Source of the DNA: JACOMY01 sp046233115
GTDB lineage: Bacteria > Pseudomonadota > Alphaproteobacteria > Kiloniellales > JACOMY01
Reading direction: 5' to 3'
DNA length: 64,000 bases
NCBI GenBank assembly: GCA_046233115.1
Contig: JBJXHM010000019.1
Location: 22,965 to 86,964 of the forward strand
Shown: piece by piece, positions 1 to 11,069 of the stretch
Layout of the letters: every line of letters starts with the position of its first letter
Numbering within the stretch: the first letter of the stretch is position 1
The notes under the pieces: generated by a model
What the model was told of the DNA's origin: nothing
Databases searched by the model: none
Seen by the model: the letters and a program-made list of their open reading frames with translations, nothing else
Made by a program: the position numbers and the translations under genes

Positions 1-87
1 CTGTCACTTAACCTCGTTATCCAATTGAATTGATTGTTCCTTTTCTTCCCCATCTTGCCTTGCGGCCCGCAATGGAGATCTCTGACG

Positions 88-1614
88 ATGAGATATCTCG
101 CCATTCTCCTGTGCCTGATCACTTCTTCACTGATCTTCAACGCAAGGGCCGCTCAGGCCGTCACGCAGGAGGAGTTGCTGCGCATCGTCGAGCAGCAGTC
201 CAAGCAGATCGACCAACTGAACCGCCGCATCACGGCACTGGAACAGGCGGTACGGCGGGCCGCGCCGCCCGCAGTCACACAGAGCCCAAGGAGGGTGCAG
301 ATCTCGCCCGCCCCGCAGCCCGGTGGGACGCCGACCGCAACGGCCGCCACGCCCCAGCCTCAGCTCCAGGTCCAACAAACCGGCGCAACCGGTGCGGCTG
401 AAACCGCCGGGGCCGCCAGGGTCGAGCAGGAAAAGGGGGAACCCTCGGTCACCTTTACCTTCGGGCCGGCGCCCACCTTGAAGGGCAAGGATGCGCAGGG
501 GCGCGACTGGGAGTTCAAGGTCCGCGGCCGCCTCTTCGTCGACGGTGGCTTCCTGGGCGACAGCGACGGCCTCTACACCGGCGACAACGCCACCGAGCTG
601 CGCGACGCGCGCCTGGGCGTGGAGGGCAAGTTCCTCGACGGCTTCTTCTTCAAGTTCGAGACCGACTTCGCCGGCGACAACGTCAACGTCAAGGACGCCT
701 TCCTGCAGTATGACGGCCCGCTGGTCGATCCCCTCTTCATCAAAGCTGGCCAGTTCAAGACGCCCAACTCGCTGGAGGAGCTCACCTCCTCGCGCTTCAC
801 CACCTTCATGGAGCGCGCGGCGATCACCGACGCCTTCGGCCTCAACCGCCGCATCGGCATCGGCACTGGCGCCACTGGTGAGCACTGGGGCCTGGAGGCC
901 GGCCTCTTCGGCCAGAACGTGAACGTCGCCGCCCCGGCCGAGGGCATGGCCGTGGCCGGCCGCGGCTGGTACCACACGACCTTCGACCAGGAGAGCGAGA
1001 CGCCGGACCTGATCCACCTGGGCCTCTCCTCGCGCTATCGCGGCTTCTCCAACGACGACAACCAGAACCATGTCGTCTACGAGCAAAAGCCCTTCTTCCA
1101 CTTCGCCTCGCGCGACAGCGTCAGTACCGGGCAGATCGACAATGCCCGCAGCGACGTCTTCCTCGGCGGCGAACTGGCCTGGGTGCAGGGTCCCTGGTCT
1201 TTCCAGGGCGAGGTCGCCAACACCTTCCTGCAGAAGACCGAGGGCAAGGGCGCCAACAACCTCTGGGGCGGCTACGGCAGCCTCAGCTACTTCGTCACCG
1301 ACGACACCCGGCACTACGTCGCGAAGGAAGGCGCCTTCGGCCGGGTGAAGGTCAAGAACCCGCTCGAGGACGGCGGCTGGGGCGCCTGGCAGCTTGGCGG
1401 CCGCTTCGACTACATCGATCTCAACAGCGGCTCGGTCGGCGGCGGCCAGCAGTACAGCGCCATCGCAGGCGTCAACTGGTACCTCAACGACTATGCCCGG
1501 ATCATGCTGGACGGTGCGGTCACCCAGGTCTTCAACGCCGAGGGCGATGCCGCCGCCACCGGCTCCTCCAACACCATCTACGGCCTGGGCGCCCGCGTCC
1601 AGGTGGACTGGTAG
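88..1614 (+). CDS. OprP/OprO-type phosphate-selective porin
   Basis: Outer-membrane beta-barrel porin of the phosphate-selective porin O/P family (508 aa), expected to form a trimeric anion or solute channel. The ATG at 88 is preceded by GGAG about 11 bases upstream and opens a clear signal peptide (hydrophobic run, cleavage expected after Ala-Gln-Ala near residue 24). An in-frame TTG at 34 is upstream but gives no sensible signal peptide. Residues about 26-55 form a short coiled coil, followed by a Pro/Ala/Gln-rich linker to about residue 130. The barrel follows, with alternating aromatic and polar strands, and ends in Val-Asp-Trp. This coiled-coil plus linker plus barrel layout is common in alphaproteobacterial porins. 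It converges on recQ with only 6 bases between stop codons. The substrate is not readable from sequence; the phosphate label is a family name. Confidence 0.85.
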   Translation: MRYLAILLCLITSSLIFNARAAQAVTQEELLRIVEQQSKQIDQLNRRITALEQAVRRAAPPAVTQSPRRVQISPAPQPGGTPTATAATPQPQLQVQQTGATGAAETAGAARVEQEKGEPSVTFTFGPAPTLKGKDAQGRDWEFKVRGRLFVDGGFLGDSDGLYTGDNATELRDARLGVEGKFLDGFFFKFETDFAGDNVNVKDAFLQYDGPLVDPLFIKAGQFKTPNSLEELTSSRFTTFMERAAITDAFGLNRRIGIGTGATGEHWGLEAGLFGQNVNVAAPAEGMAVAGRGWYHTTFDQESETPDLIHLGLSSRYRGFSNDDNQNHVVYEQKPFFHFASRDSVSTGQIDNARSDVFLGGELAWVQGPWSFQGEVANTFLQKTEGKGANNLWGGYGSLSYFVTDDTRHYVAKEGAFGRVKVKNPLEDGGWGAWQLGGRFDYIDLNSGSVGGGQQYSAIAGVNWYLNDYARIMLDGAVTQVFNAEGDAAATGSSNTIYGLGARVQVDW

Positions 1615-1620
1615 AGTCGC

Positions 1621-3453
<1,833 letters not shown>

Positions 3454-3661
3454 TACGTCCTCCCCGACGGACCTGGGCCACTAGCCTACAGGAGCACCGG
3501 TCGCGCCGGGAGCGCCGCCTTGCCGCGGTGGGCCGGTCCCATCGCAAAGTGGTGAAGAGGCTTGAGTGCCGTTGTACCGCCCGACACACAAGCTTAGCAT
3601 CGCAGGAAGGCTGAGGCGGATCGGGCGAACCTCGCCCGCCGCTGGAAACGAGGTGCTGCCG

Positions 3662-4036
3662 ATGGCGCTTGGCATCCTGACCGGAGTGGAGGTTTACGCC
3701 TGGATCGGCCTGGCGGTCGCTGCCTTCTTCCTGCTCTGGGGCATCGACCGGGTGGTGCCGGACGCGCGCGGCGCCTACGTCTTCCGGCCGCTGCTGATCC
3801 CCGGCGTGGTGCTGCTCTGGCCGCTGGTGCTCTGGCGCTGGTGGCGGCTGGAGCGCGGCGGCGGCTCCTGGCAGGCGGTGCATGCCCCGCCGCGGCGCCT
3901 GCAGGACGGCCTGGCGCTGGTGCTGGCCGTGGTCATCCCGCTGGTGCTGGTCGCCGCCTTGCTGATCCGCCAGGACGGCCCCTTCGAGCGGCCGGCCCTG
4001 CAGTTGGCCAAGCCGAGCGTGGAGGCCAAGCAATGA
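3662..4036 (+). CDS. small membrane protein, first gene of Rieske/ferric-reductase operon
   Basis: 124-aa protein with two or three hydrophobic segments: about residues 8-28, 40-57 and 82-101. It is rich in Trp and Arg between segments (WPLVLWRWWRL). The ATG at 3662 follows ACGAGGTG about 8 bases upstream; an in-frame upstream start at 3566 adds a non-hydrophobic leader and is less likely. Its stop overlaps the next start in an ATGA, indicating translational coupling with the Rieske/ferric-reductase-like gene. I do not recognise a named family. By context it is probably an assembly or anchoring subunit of the same inner-membrane redox complex. Confidence 0.7.
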   Translation: MALGILTGVEVYAWIGLAVAAFFLLWGIDRVVPDARGAYVFRPLLIPGVVLLWPLVLWRWWRLERGGGSWQAVHAPPRRLQDGLALVLAVVIPLVLVAALLIRQDGPFERPALQLAKPSVEAKQ

Positions 4037-5079
4037 GCGTGCAGTTCGTCCCGGTCATCTGGCAGCGCAGCAAGCTGGTTTACGACCTGGTGCTGATCGC
4101 GGCCGTCGTCCTCTACGTCACCGCCTTCCTCTTCCTCGCCCCCTATCTGCAAGACCCGACCCGCCCGGTGGACGGCGCCATCCTGCGTATGCGGGCCTTC
4201 GGGACCTGCGCCTTCCTGATGCTGACGGTGATCCTCTGTATCGGCCCGCTGGCCAGGCTGGACCGGCGCTTCCTGCCGCTGCTCTACAACCGCCGCCACT
4301 TCGGGGTCATGACCTGCCTGGTCGCGCTGACCCACCTGACCTACGTGCTGGGCTGGTACTTCGACTTCAGCCCGACGCCGCGCCTGCTGGCGCTGCTGAC
4401 CGCGAACACCGCCTTCGACCGGGTGCTGGGCTTTCCCTTCGAGCTCTTTGGCCTGTTCGCGCTGCTCTGCCTGCTGGTACTGGCAACCACCAGCCACGAT
4501 TTTTGGCTGCGCTTCCTGACCCCGCCGATCTGGAAGCGCCTGCACCTGCTGATCTATCCGGCCTATGCCGCGGTGGTGACCCACGTGGCGCTGGGCTACC
4601 TGCAAGACGTCGACAACCCCGGCTTTGCGCTGGTGGCCTGCGGCGGCGCGCTGCTGGTCGCCGGCCTGCACCTCGCCGCAGCCCGCAAGCCGCGGGAGGC
4701 GGTCGAGGTCTCCGAAGCCGACTGGGTCCGGGTCTGCGCGCTCGACGAGATCCCCGACAAGCGGGCCTGCATCGTCCGCCTGGGACCGGCCGAGCGCGCC
4801 GCGGTCTTCCGCTACGACGGCAAGCTCTCCGCACTTTCCAACGCCTGCGCCCACCAGAACGGACCGCTGGGCGAAGGCCGCATCGTCTTCGGCTGCGTCA
4901 CCTGCCCCTGGCACGGCTTCCAGTACCGGCCGGAGGACGGCTGCTCGCCGCCGCCCTATACCGAGAAAGTGCCGACATACCGCCTGAAGCTGGAGGACCG
5001 CACGGTCTTCATCGATCGTCGTGCCAACCCGCCCGGCACCTACGTCGAGCCGCTACAGATCCCGGAGGTGCCGGCATGA
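4033..5079 (+). CDS. ferric reductase-like heme membrane domain fused to Rieske [2Fe-2S] domain
   Basis: 348-aa fusion. Residues about 15-215 contain six hydrophobic segments resembling the ferric reductase-like transmembrane domain (MsrQ/FRE type). Histidines at 89 and 101 in one helical hairpin and 171 and 184 in another are placed as possible heme ligands. Residues about 225-335 are a Rieske domain: Cys272-x-His274, 16 residues, then Cys291-x2-His294, the standard spacing for a 2Fe-2S cluster. Electrons could therefore pass between a cytosolic Rieske centre and membrane hemes. No FAD or NAD(P)H domain is fused, so the donor must be another protein. The start overlaps the preceding stop (ATGA) and its own stop overlaps the next start. 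The fold assignments follow known motifs; the direction of electron flow and the partner are unknown. Confidence 0.85.
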   Translation: MSVQFVPVIWQRSKLVYDLVLIAAVVLYVTAFLFLAPYLQDPTRPVDGAILRMRAFGTCAFLMLTVILCIGPLARLDRRFLPLLYNRRHFGVMTCLVALTHLTYVLGWYFDFSPTPRLLALLTANTAFDRVLGFPFELFGLFALLCLLVLATTSHDFWLRFLTPPIWKRLHLLIYPAYAAVVTHVALGYLQDVDNPGFALVACGGALLVAGLHLAAARKPREAVEVSEADWVRVCALDEIPDKRACIVRLGPAERAAVFRYDGKLSALSNACAHQNGPLGEGRIVFGCVTCPWHGFQYRPEDGCSPPPYTEKVPTYRLKLEDRTVFIDRRANPPGTYVEPLQIPEVPA

Positions 5080-5846
5080 GCAGCAAGACGCCCGATCCCT
5101 TCTTCCTCGGCTGGTCGAAGAAGCTGCCCAAGGGGCTGAAGCGCTTCGTCCCGGCGCTGGCGGTGGTGCTGGTGCTGCTGTTCGGCGGCGCCGGTTTCCT
5201 GATCGGCGCGACCCAGAACGACCCGGGTGACGGAGCCTTCCGCTGGGACCTCGGCCGCCAGCAGGTCACCGCGGTGCTGCTGGCCGAGCCCTACCCCGTG
5301 CTCTTCGTGGTCGAAAGCGAGCGCTACCCGCCGGGGACCGCGCTGCTGCTCTCCGGCTGGGGCAAGCGCGGCGTGCAAGCGCGCGCGGCGCCGCTGGACG
5401 GCAAGCTGGTGGCAGCGGCCGGCGTGCCGATCACCCGCGGCAGCCTGCAGGCCCTGCAACTCGCCGGCGGCGAGGACGGCTTGAAGGCGGCCGAGGCAAC
5501 CGACAGCGAGGCCGCCCTGCCAGAGGCGGTGTCGCTCGGCACCTGGCGGCTCAGCGGCGAGATCTGCGACGGCAAGTGCTACGCCGGCGCCATGCGGCCC
5601 GGCAGCGGGCTCGCGCACAAGGCCTGCGCCAACCTCTGCCTGATCGGCGGGGTGCCGCCGGTCTTCGTCTCGACCGGCCCGGTCGAGGGGCAGAGCTTAT
5701 TCCTGATGGCCGGCGCCGACGGCGGCCCCATCCCGCCCGAGGTGCTGGACAGCAGCGCGGTGCTGGTCCAGATCGACGGCGAGGTCGTCCGGCGCGGCGA
5801 CCTTCTGATCTTCAAGATCGACCCCGCCAGCCTGGAGGTGCTCTAG
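5076..5846 (+). CDS. membrane-anchored protein with C-x3-C-x15-C-x3-C motif
   Basis: 256-aa protein with a positively charged N-terminus, one transmembrane segment (about residues 24-44) and a large soluble domain, probably periplasmic. Near the C-terminus it has four cysteines, C164-x3-C168-x15-C184-x3-C188, in the context GEICDGKCYAG and CANLCLIGGVPP. This is a plausible metal- or disulfide-binding site. I do not recognise a named family. Overlapping start and stop codons place it in the same transcript as the Rieske-ferric reductase fusion. It may be the periplasmic electron acceptor or a maturation factor; that is inference. Confidence 0.7.
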   Translation: MSSKTPDPFFLGWSKKLPKGLKRFVPALAVVLVLLFGGAGFLIGATQNDPGDGAFRWDLGRQQVTAVLLAEPYPVLFVVESERYPPGTALLLSGWGKRGVQARAAPLDGKLVAAAGVPITRGSLQALQLAGGEDGLKAAEATDSEAALPEAVSLGTWRLSGEICDGKCYAGAMRPGSGLAHKACANLCLIGGVPPVFVSTGPVEGQSLFLMAGADGGPIPPEVLDSSAVLVQIDGEVVRRGDLLIFKIDPASLEVL

Positions 5847-5847
5847 C

Positions 5848-6057
5848 ATGGCCCGCAGCCTGGTCCTCCGGCTGATCGGATTGGCGCTCTTCCTAGCCCT
5901 GGCGGGCCTGATCTGGCTCGGCTTCGAGCAGATCGGCCTGCTCTCCTCCAGCTTTCTCTGGCCCTATCGCTATCTCATCCTTGCGGTCGCCGCATTCCTG
6001 CTTCTAACTGGCGTGGAGCGGCTGGTGACCCTGTTGCCGAAGAAACAACAGGATTGA
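5848..6057 (+). CDS. small two-helix membrane protein, last gene of redox operon
   Basis: 69-aa protein with two hydrophobic helices (about residues 6-26 and 37-58) and a basic tail (LLPKKQQD). The ATG at 5848 follows GGAGG within the end of the previous gene, one base after its stop codon. Size and position suggest a small accessory subunit of the same membrane complex. No family recognised. Confidence 0.65.
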   Translation: MARSLVLRLIGLALFLALAGLIWLGFEQIGLLSSSFLWPYRYLILAVAAFLLLTGVERLVTLLPKKQQD

Positions 6058-6173
6058 GGCCCTGCCGCGGCTACGCACCGGAAGGAACGCGCCACCGATC
6101 CTCCGGTTCACGTTGACGCCGTGGCCGGCACGACTGCCCGACACACCATCCGCCAGACTGGAGGAGACGCGCG

Positions 6174-8426
6174 ATGGTGTTGATTGTTGGCAGCGCTACA
6201 GACGATTCCCTCGTTGGCACCAGCGGCGCCGACGCCCTCTTGGGCAAGTTGGGAAACGATCGGCTCTACGGTCTCTCGGGGCCCGATTTCCTCTACGGAT
6301 CCGAGGACGACGACACGCTCTTCGGCGCCGCGTTTTATGACAGGCTCTATGGTGCCTCCGGCAGCGACAGCCTCTTCGGCGGTGGTGGCAACGATCTGGC
6401 CTTCGGCGGCACCGGCATCGACAGCGCCTATGGTGGAGCCGGCCAGGACCGTCTCTTCGGGAGCCTCGGCGACGACATCGCCTTTGGCGGTGGCGGCAAC
6501 GACACCGCTTACGGCGACAGCGGCAACGACAAGCTCTACGGCGCAACCGGTGCGGACTCTCTCTTCGGCGACAGCGGCAGCGATCTGCTGGTGGGCGCGG
6601 ACGGCGACGACGTCCTGTCGGCTGGCCCCGGCAGCGACGGCATCTTCGGCGGCAGCGGCAACGATTCCATAGGCGGCGGCGACGGCGCTGACTACATCGT
6701 CGGCGGCAGCGGCGGCAACTTCTTGGTCGGCGGCAGCGGCAACGATGTCATCTTCGGCAGTGGCATCGGCAATTTCATGGTCGGCGGTACCGGGGATGAC
6801 ACCCTACAGGGTGGCGATGGCTATGAAATCGCCACCGGCGGTGCGGGTAGCGATACAGTCTTCGGCGGTAGCGGGCCGGATCGCATCTACATCCTCTTCG
6901 AAGAGGTCGGTCCAGGAGAGATCAACGACGCCGGTTCGGGAGAGGACACCCTGATCGCGCGCGGCACCGGCTTCGCGGCACTGCCCCAAACCAACTTCGA
7001 ACATTTCGTGCTGATCGGTACCACCGAGAACGATTCCTTCAGCGGCGGTTCTTTCGGGGACAGTCTGCTCGGCTTCTCGGGCGACGACAGCCTAGCCGGC
7101 TACGGCGGCGACGACACCCTGGAAGGCCACAGCGGAGAAGATGACCTGCGCGGCGGCGAGGGCGATGACCGCCTGCTCGGCGACGCCGGCAACGACACCC
7201 TTTTCGGCGGCGACGGCGATGATACGGCCAGCGGTCGTTACGCCGACGACCGCATGGCGGGCGGCAGCGGCCGCGACTTTCAGGACGGCGGGCTCGGCGA
7301 CGACTTCCTGAACGGCGGCAGCGGGGTCGATACCGCACTTGGCGGCAGCGGCGACGACACCTTCGTGGTGGACCGCAAGGCCGATGTGGTCTGGGACTTC
7401 GTCGGCAGCGGCTCGGCCGACCTGATCCGCTCCAACGCCGGCGACTACACCCTGGCCGACGGACCGCTCGGCGGCATCGACCAGCTGCAGATCCTCTCCG
7501 CCGCCAGGACGGCGAATGCGACCGGCAATGCCGAGGACAACACGCTCACCGGCAACTCCTTCCGCAACACGCTGGCAGGCGGCTCCGGCGCCGACATCCT
7601 CGACGGTGCGCTCGGCAACGACGTCATGATCGGCGGCAGCGGCGACGACACGGCCTATGTCGACCGCACCGGCGACAGCGTGATCGAGGCGGCCGGCGGC
7701 GGCGTCGACCTGGTGGTGGCCGCAGTCGACTACAGCCTGGGCTTCCACCAGGACGACCTCAGGCTGGCCGAGGGCGCCGGCATGCTGGACGGCCGCGGCA
7801 ACGCGCTGGGCAACTCCATCACCGGCAACAGCGTGAAGAACAGCCTGGCCGGCCTGACCGGCGACGACCGCCTGTTCGGCGCAGGCGGAGCCGACACCCT
7901 GCGCGGCGACCAGGGCAAGGACCTGCTGTTCGGTGGCAGCAGCGCCGACCGCCTCTTCGGCGGCAACGAGCAGGACCGGCTCTACGGCGGCGCCCATGCC
8001 GACAGCCTGAACGGCGGCTCGGGGGCCGACCGGCTCTATGGCGGCGACGGCGACGACCGTATCAGCCTGGGCAATGCAGACCAGGCCTTCGGCGGCTCGG
8101 GCTCGGACCTCTTCCTCATGGACGGCAACGAGACCGGCGACGGCAAGGGCTCCGGCGGGCCGATCCTGGAGGACTTCGCCGGGGTGAAGCTCAACACCGC
8201 CGCCGACAACGACACCATCGCCTTCGCCACCGGGCTGGAGACCGGCACCTTCGCCTACATCGGCGGACAGGCCTTCCATGCCGCCGGCAACAGCGAGGCG
8301 CGCCACGACGGCGGCGGCCAGATCCAGGTCGATACAGACGGCGACGGCGCCACCGACCTGGTCTTCAGGATCGACGGCATGAGCCAGGCCGGCCAACTCA
8401 CCGCAACGGACTTCGTCTGGTTCTAG
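6174..8426 (+). CDS. RTX calcium-binding repeat protein 1
   Basis: 750-aa secreted-type protein built of glycine/aspartate nonapeptides (GGxGxDxLx) that fold into calcium-loaded beta-rolls. The ATG follows a strong GGAGGAG. There is no N-terminal signal peptide, as expected for type I secretion, which reads a C-terminal signal. Layout: repeats from residue 10 to about 240; a non-repeat insert of about 45 residues ending in QTNFEHFVLIGTT; more repeats to about 390; two DTFVVD-type blocks with D.V.E...G.D.I motifs; repeats again; then a 100-residue Gly/Asp C-terminal module (GNETGDGKGSGG to TATDFVWF) resembling the end of serralysin-type exoproteins. No enzymatic domain is visible, so it may be structural, adhesive or S-layer-like. 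Its last 1129 bases are identical to those of the third RTX gene. Confidence 0.9.
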   Translation: MVLIVGSATDDSLVGTSGADALLGKLGNDRLYGLSGPDFLYGSEDDDTLFGAAFYDRLYGASGSDSLFGGGGNDLAFGGTGIDSAYGGAGQDRLFGSLGDDIAFGGGGNDTAYGDSGNDKLYGATGADSLFGDSGSDLLVGADGDDVLSAGPGSDGIFGGSGNDSIGGGDGADYIVGGSGGNFLVGGSGNDVIFGSGIGNFMVGGTGDDTLQGGDGYEIATGGAGSDTVFGGSGPDRIYILFEEVGPGEINDAGSGEDTLIARGTGFAALPQTNFEHFVLIGTTENDSFSGGSFGDSLLGFSGDDSLAGYGGDDTLEGHSGEDDLRGGEGDDRLLGDAGNDTLFGGDGDDTASGRYADDRMAGGSGRDFQDGGLGDDFLNGGSGVDTALGGSGDDTFVVDRKADVVWDFVGSGSADLIRSNAGDYTLADGPLGGIDQLQILSAARTANATGNAEDNTLTGNSFRNTLAGGSGADILDGALGNDVMIGGSGDDTAYVDRTGDSVIEAAGGGVDLVVAAVDYSLGFHQDDLRLAEGAGMLDGRGNALGNSITGNSVKNSLAGLTGDDRLFGAGGADTLRGDQGKDLLFGGSSADRLFGGNEQDRLYGGAHADSLNGGSGADRLYGGDGDDRISLGNADQAFGGSGSDLFLMDGNETGDGKGSGGPILEDFAGVKLNTAADNDTIAFATGLETGTFAYIGGQAFHAAGNSEARHDGGGQIQVDTDGDGATDLVFRIDGMSQAGQLTATDFVWF

Positions 8427-8427
8427 G
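7298..8427 (+). repeat. exact 1130-bp duplicate, copy 1 (3' part of RTX gene 1)
   Basis: From 7298 to one base past the stop codon this segment matches 12512-13641 base for base at a constant offset of 5214. Sequence immediately before it has many mismatches, and sequence after the stop diverges at once. The copy boundary therefore coincides with the end of the coding sequence. Confidence 0.95.
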
Positions 8428-8753
8428 CAATAAAGAACAGACTACCGCTCTTTTCTTTAGGAAGTCGTCGCTCCTGAAACACTTTTTCGTCTTTCAAAGC
8501 AAACCCGCCAAGCCGGCGCGAAAAAGCAGCGACTCCTTCTTGCTATTTTCTCCCTGTTGGCTCTCACTGCGAGTTGTCGGCCGGTCTGTCTTTGCCTCCA
8601 GAGAGAGGAGAGCCGGTGCCCGGCCACGCTAGATCGGTGGAGAAGCGACGCTAAGGCGGGGTCTGGTTTCGGGTCCCTTCGATGGTGACCTCCCCGAAGA
8701 AAGACCCCTGCCCTTGGGTAGCTCCGCCATCCGCAATGCAGGAGAGATTGGCG
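8427..8753. promoter_or_regulatory. gene-free gap upstream of RTX gene 2 with candidate promoter
   Basis: No gene seen in these 327 bases. TTGCTA (8540-8545), 17 bases, then CTCACT (8563-8568) is a weak sigma-70-like pair. The gap before the third RTX gene has a similar pair with the same spacing and nearly the same distance to its start (214 against 210 bases). The surrounding sequence of the two gaps is also recognisably related. Just after RTX gene 1, AT-rich arms TAAAGAA and TTCTTTA form a weak hairpin (about 8433-8459). Confidence 0.35.
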
Positions 8754-11069
8754 ATGGTGACGCTCACTGGGGGCCCGCTGGCCGACGCCATGACCGGCAC
8801 AGATGGCCCCGACACTCTGGTCGGGCTTTCGGGCAACGACAGCATCTTTGGCCTGTCCGGTATCGACGCCCTCTTCGGCGGCGACAACGACGACGCGCTC
8901 TTCGGTGGTTCGAGCAAGGACACGCTGTTCGGAGCCAGCGGCAACGACACGCTCGACGGCGGCGACGGCGACGACACCGTCTTCTCCAGCGACGGGCTTG
9001 ACCTGGTCTATGGCGGCAGGGGCAAGGACCTGATCCTGGGCGAACTCGGCAACGATACCATCTTCGCCGGCAGCGGCGACGACTACGCCAACAGCGGCAA
9101 GGGCGACGATCGCATCTACGGGGACAGCGGCAGCGACCATGCCAAGGCGCAAAGCGGCGACGATACGCTCAGCGGCGGTGACGGCGACGATAGGCTCTAC
9201 GGCGAGGAGGGCAAGGACCGCCTCTATGGCGGCAGCGGATTCGACATCTTGGGCGGCGGTGACGGCGACGACGTCGTCGTGGGTGCCAGTGGCAACAATC
9301 TGATGGGCGGGGGCAGCGGCAACGACCTCATCGTCGCCTCCGGCAGCGCCAACTTCCTGGTCGGTGCCAGCGGGAATGACCGTCTCTATGGCGGCAAGGG
9401 TGCCGATGCGGCGGTGGGGAACGCCGGCAGCGACACGATCTTCGGCGGCAGCGGTCCCGATCAGGTCTATATTCAGGCCGACTATGCCGATCCGACTGAC
9501 ATCAACAACGGCGGCTCCGGAATCGACACGCTGATCGTCTTCGGTGGCGATCTGCCGGGTCTGCCGCAGACGAACTTCGAGCACTTCACCGTCTTCATCG
9601 CCTCGGGCCAGGTGACCCTGCACGGCACCTCCTTCCCCGACCTCCTGCAGGCGGCCGAGGGGGCTGACGAACTGCACGGCTATGGCGGCAACGACAGCCT
9701 GGTCGGTAGGAGCGGCTACGACCGGGCCTACGGCGACAAGGGGTCCGATCACCTCCTCGGCGCCTCCGGCAACGACATGCTCTACGGCGGCAAGGGCAAA
9801 GACACTCTGAGCGGCAACTACGACCAGGACAGTCTCTTCGGCGGCAGCGGCGACGACTTCCTCGACGGCGGCAAGGGCTTTGACCTCCTGGACGGCGGCA
9901 GCGGCGTCGACACCGCGATCGGCGGCAGCGGCGACGATACCTTCGTGGTCGATCGCAAGGACGATGTGGTTTGGGAGTTCCACGGCAGCGGTGACGGCGA
10001 CAGCATCCTCTCCAGCGCGTCCGACTATACCCTGGGAGACGGCCCACTCGGCGGCGTCGAGCACCTGGCGATCCTCTCCAGCGCCCGCACCGCCAACGCC
10101 GGCGGCAACATCCTGGACAATCAGATCACCGGCAATAGCTTCAAGAACACCCTCTCGGGCTTCTCCGGCAATGACATCCTGGACGGCAGGCTCGGCAACG
10201 ACACGATGATCGGCGGCAGCGGCGACGACACCTTCTTCGTCGACCGTACCAGCGACCAGGCGATCGAGACGGCGGGCGGCGGCACCGACCTGGTACTCGC
10301 CGCCACCAACTACACCTTGGGCTTCCATCTAGAGCGCCTGATTCTCTCGGCCGGTCCCGGCGTCAACGTCGGTCAGGGCAATGCTCTGGACAACCAGATC
10401 GTCGGCAACAGCTTGAAGAACACGATCTCCGGCAAGACCGGCGACGACAGCCTCTACGGCGGCGGCGGATCGGACACGCTGCGCGGCGACAAGGACAAGG
10501 ACACGGCCTTCGGCGGCAGCGGCTCCGACCGCCTCTTCGGCGGCGACGCAGCCGACCGCCTCTTCGGCGATGCCTCCAACGACACCCTGATCGGCGGCTC
10601 CGGACCAGACAACCTCTTCGGTGGGCTCGGCAACGACCGGCTCGACGGCTCGCAGGACGGCAAGTCCAAAGACCAGCTGAACGGCGGCAGCGGTGCCGAC
10701 CGCCTCAGCCTGGGCGATGGCGATCTCGCGAGCGGCGGGTCTGGCGAGGACCTCTTCCTCATGGACGGCAACGAGACCGGCGACGGCAAGGGCTCCGGCG
10801 GCCCGCTGTTCGAGGATTTCGCCGGCAATCGGATCCGGATTACTGCCGACAACGACACCATCGCCTTCGCCACCGGGCTGGAGACCGGCGCCTTCGCCTA
10901 CATCGGCGGACAGGCCTTCCACGCTGCCGGTAACAGCGAGATCAGACACGCCGGCCAGGGGCAGATCCAGGTCGATACCGACGGCAACGGCAGCACCGAC
11001 CTGGTGTTCCAGGTGAACGGCATGAGCCAGGCCGGTCAGCTCACCGCAACGGACTTCATCTGGTTCTAA
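8754..11069 (+). CDS. RTX calcium-binding repeat protein 2
   Basis: 771-aa RTX protein with the same plan as its neighbours: N-terminal beta-roll repeats, an insert (about residues 235-290, ending QTNFEHFTVFIAS), further repeats, two DTFVVDR/DTFFVDR blocks, repeats, and the shared C-terminal module ending TATDFIWF. The ATG at 8754 has GGAGAG about 8 bases upstream. An in-frame ATG at 8682 would add 24 residues unlike the start of any sister protein and is rejected. No signal peptide, consistent with type I export. Its 3' end shares short blocks of complete identity with genes 1 and 3 (for example 53 bases over GNETGDGKGSGG), while the N-terminal two thirds are only loosely similar. This suggests localised gene conversion. 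Confidence 0.88.
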   Translation: MVTLTGGPLADAMTGTDGPDTLVGLSGNDSIFGLSGIDALFGGDNDDALFGGSSKDTLFGASGNDTLDGGDGDDTVFSSDGLDLVYGGRGKDLILGELGNDTIFAGSGDDYANSGKGDDRIYGDSGSDHAKAQSGDDTLSGGDGDDRLYGEEGKDRLYGGSGFDILGGGDGDDVVVGASGNNLMGGGSGNDLIVASGSANFLVGASGNDRLYGGKGADAAVGNAGSDTIFGGSGPDQVYIQADYADPTDINNGGSGIDTLIVFGGDLPGLPQTNFEHFTVFIASGQVTLHGTSFPDLLQAAEGADELHGYGGNDSLVGRSGYDRAYGDKGSDHLLGASGNDMLYGGKGKDTLSGNYDQDSLFGGSGDDFLDGGKGFDLLDGGSGVDTAIGGSGDDTFVVDRKDDVVWEFHGSGDGDSILSSASDYTLGDGPLGGVEHLAILSSARTANAGGNILDNQITGNSFKNTLSGFSGNDILDGRLGNDTMIGGSGDDTFFVDRTSDQAIETAGGGTDLVLAATNYTLGFHLERLILSAGPGVNVGQGNALDNQIVGNSLKNTISGKTGDDSLYGGGGSDTLRGDKDKDTAFGGSGSDRLFGGDAADRLFGDASNDTLIGGSGPDNLFGGLGNDRLDGSQDGKSKDQLNGGSGADRLSLGDGDLASGGSGEDLFLMDGNETGDGKGSGGPLFEDFAGNRIRITADNDTIAFATGLETGAFAYIGGQAFHAAGNSEIRHAGQGQIQVDTDGNGSTDLVFQVNGMSQAGQLTATDFIWF

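Noticed and set aside
8682..8753. Upstream ATG for RTX gene 2
   Set aside because: The added 24 residues match no sister protein, and the ATG at 8754 has the better ribosome-binding site.
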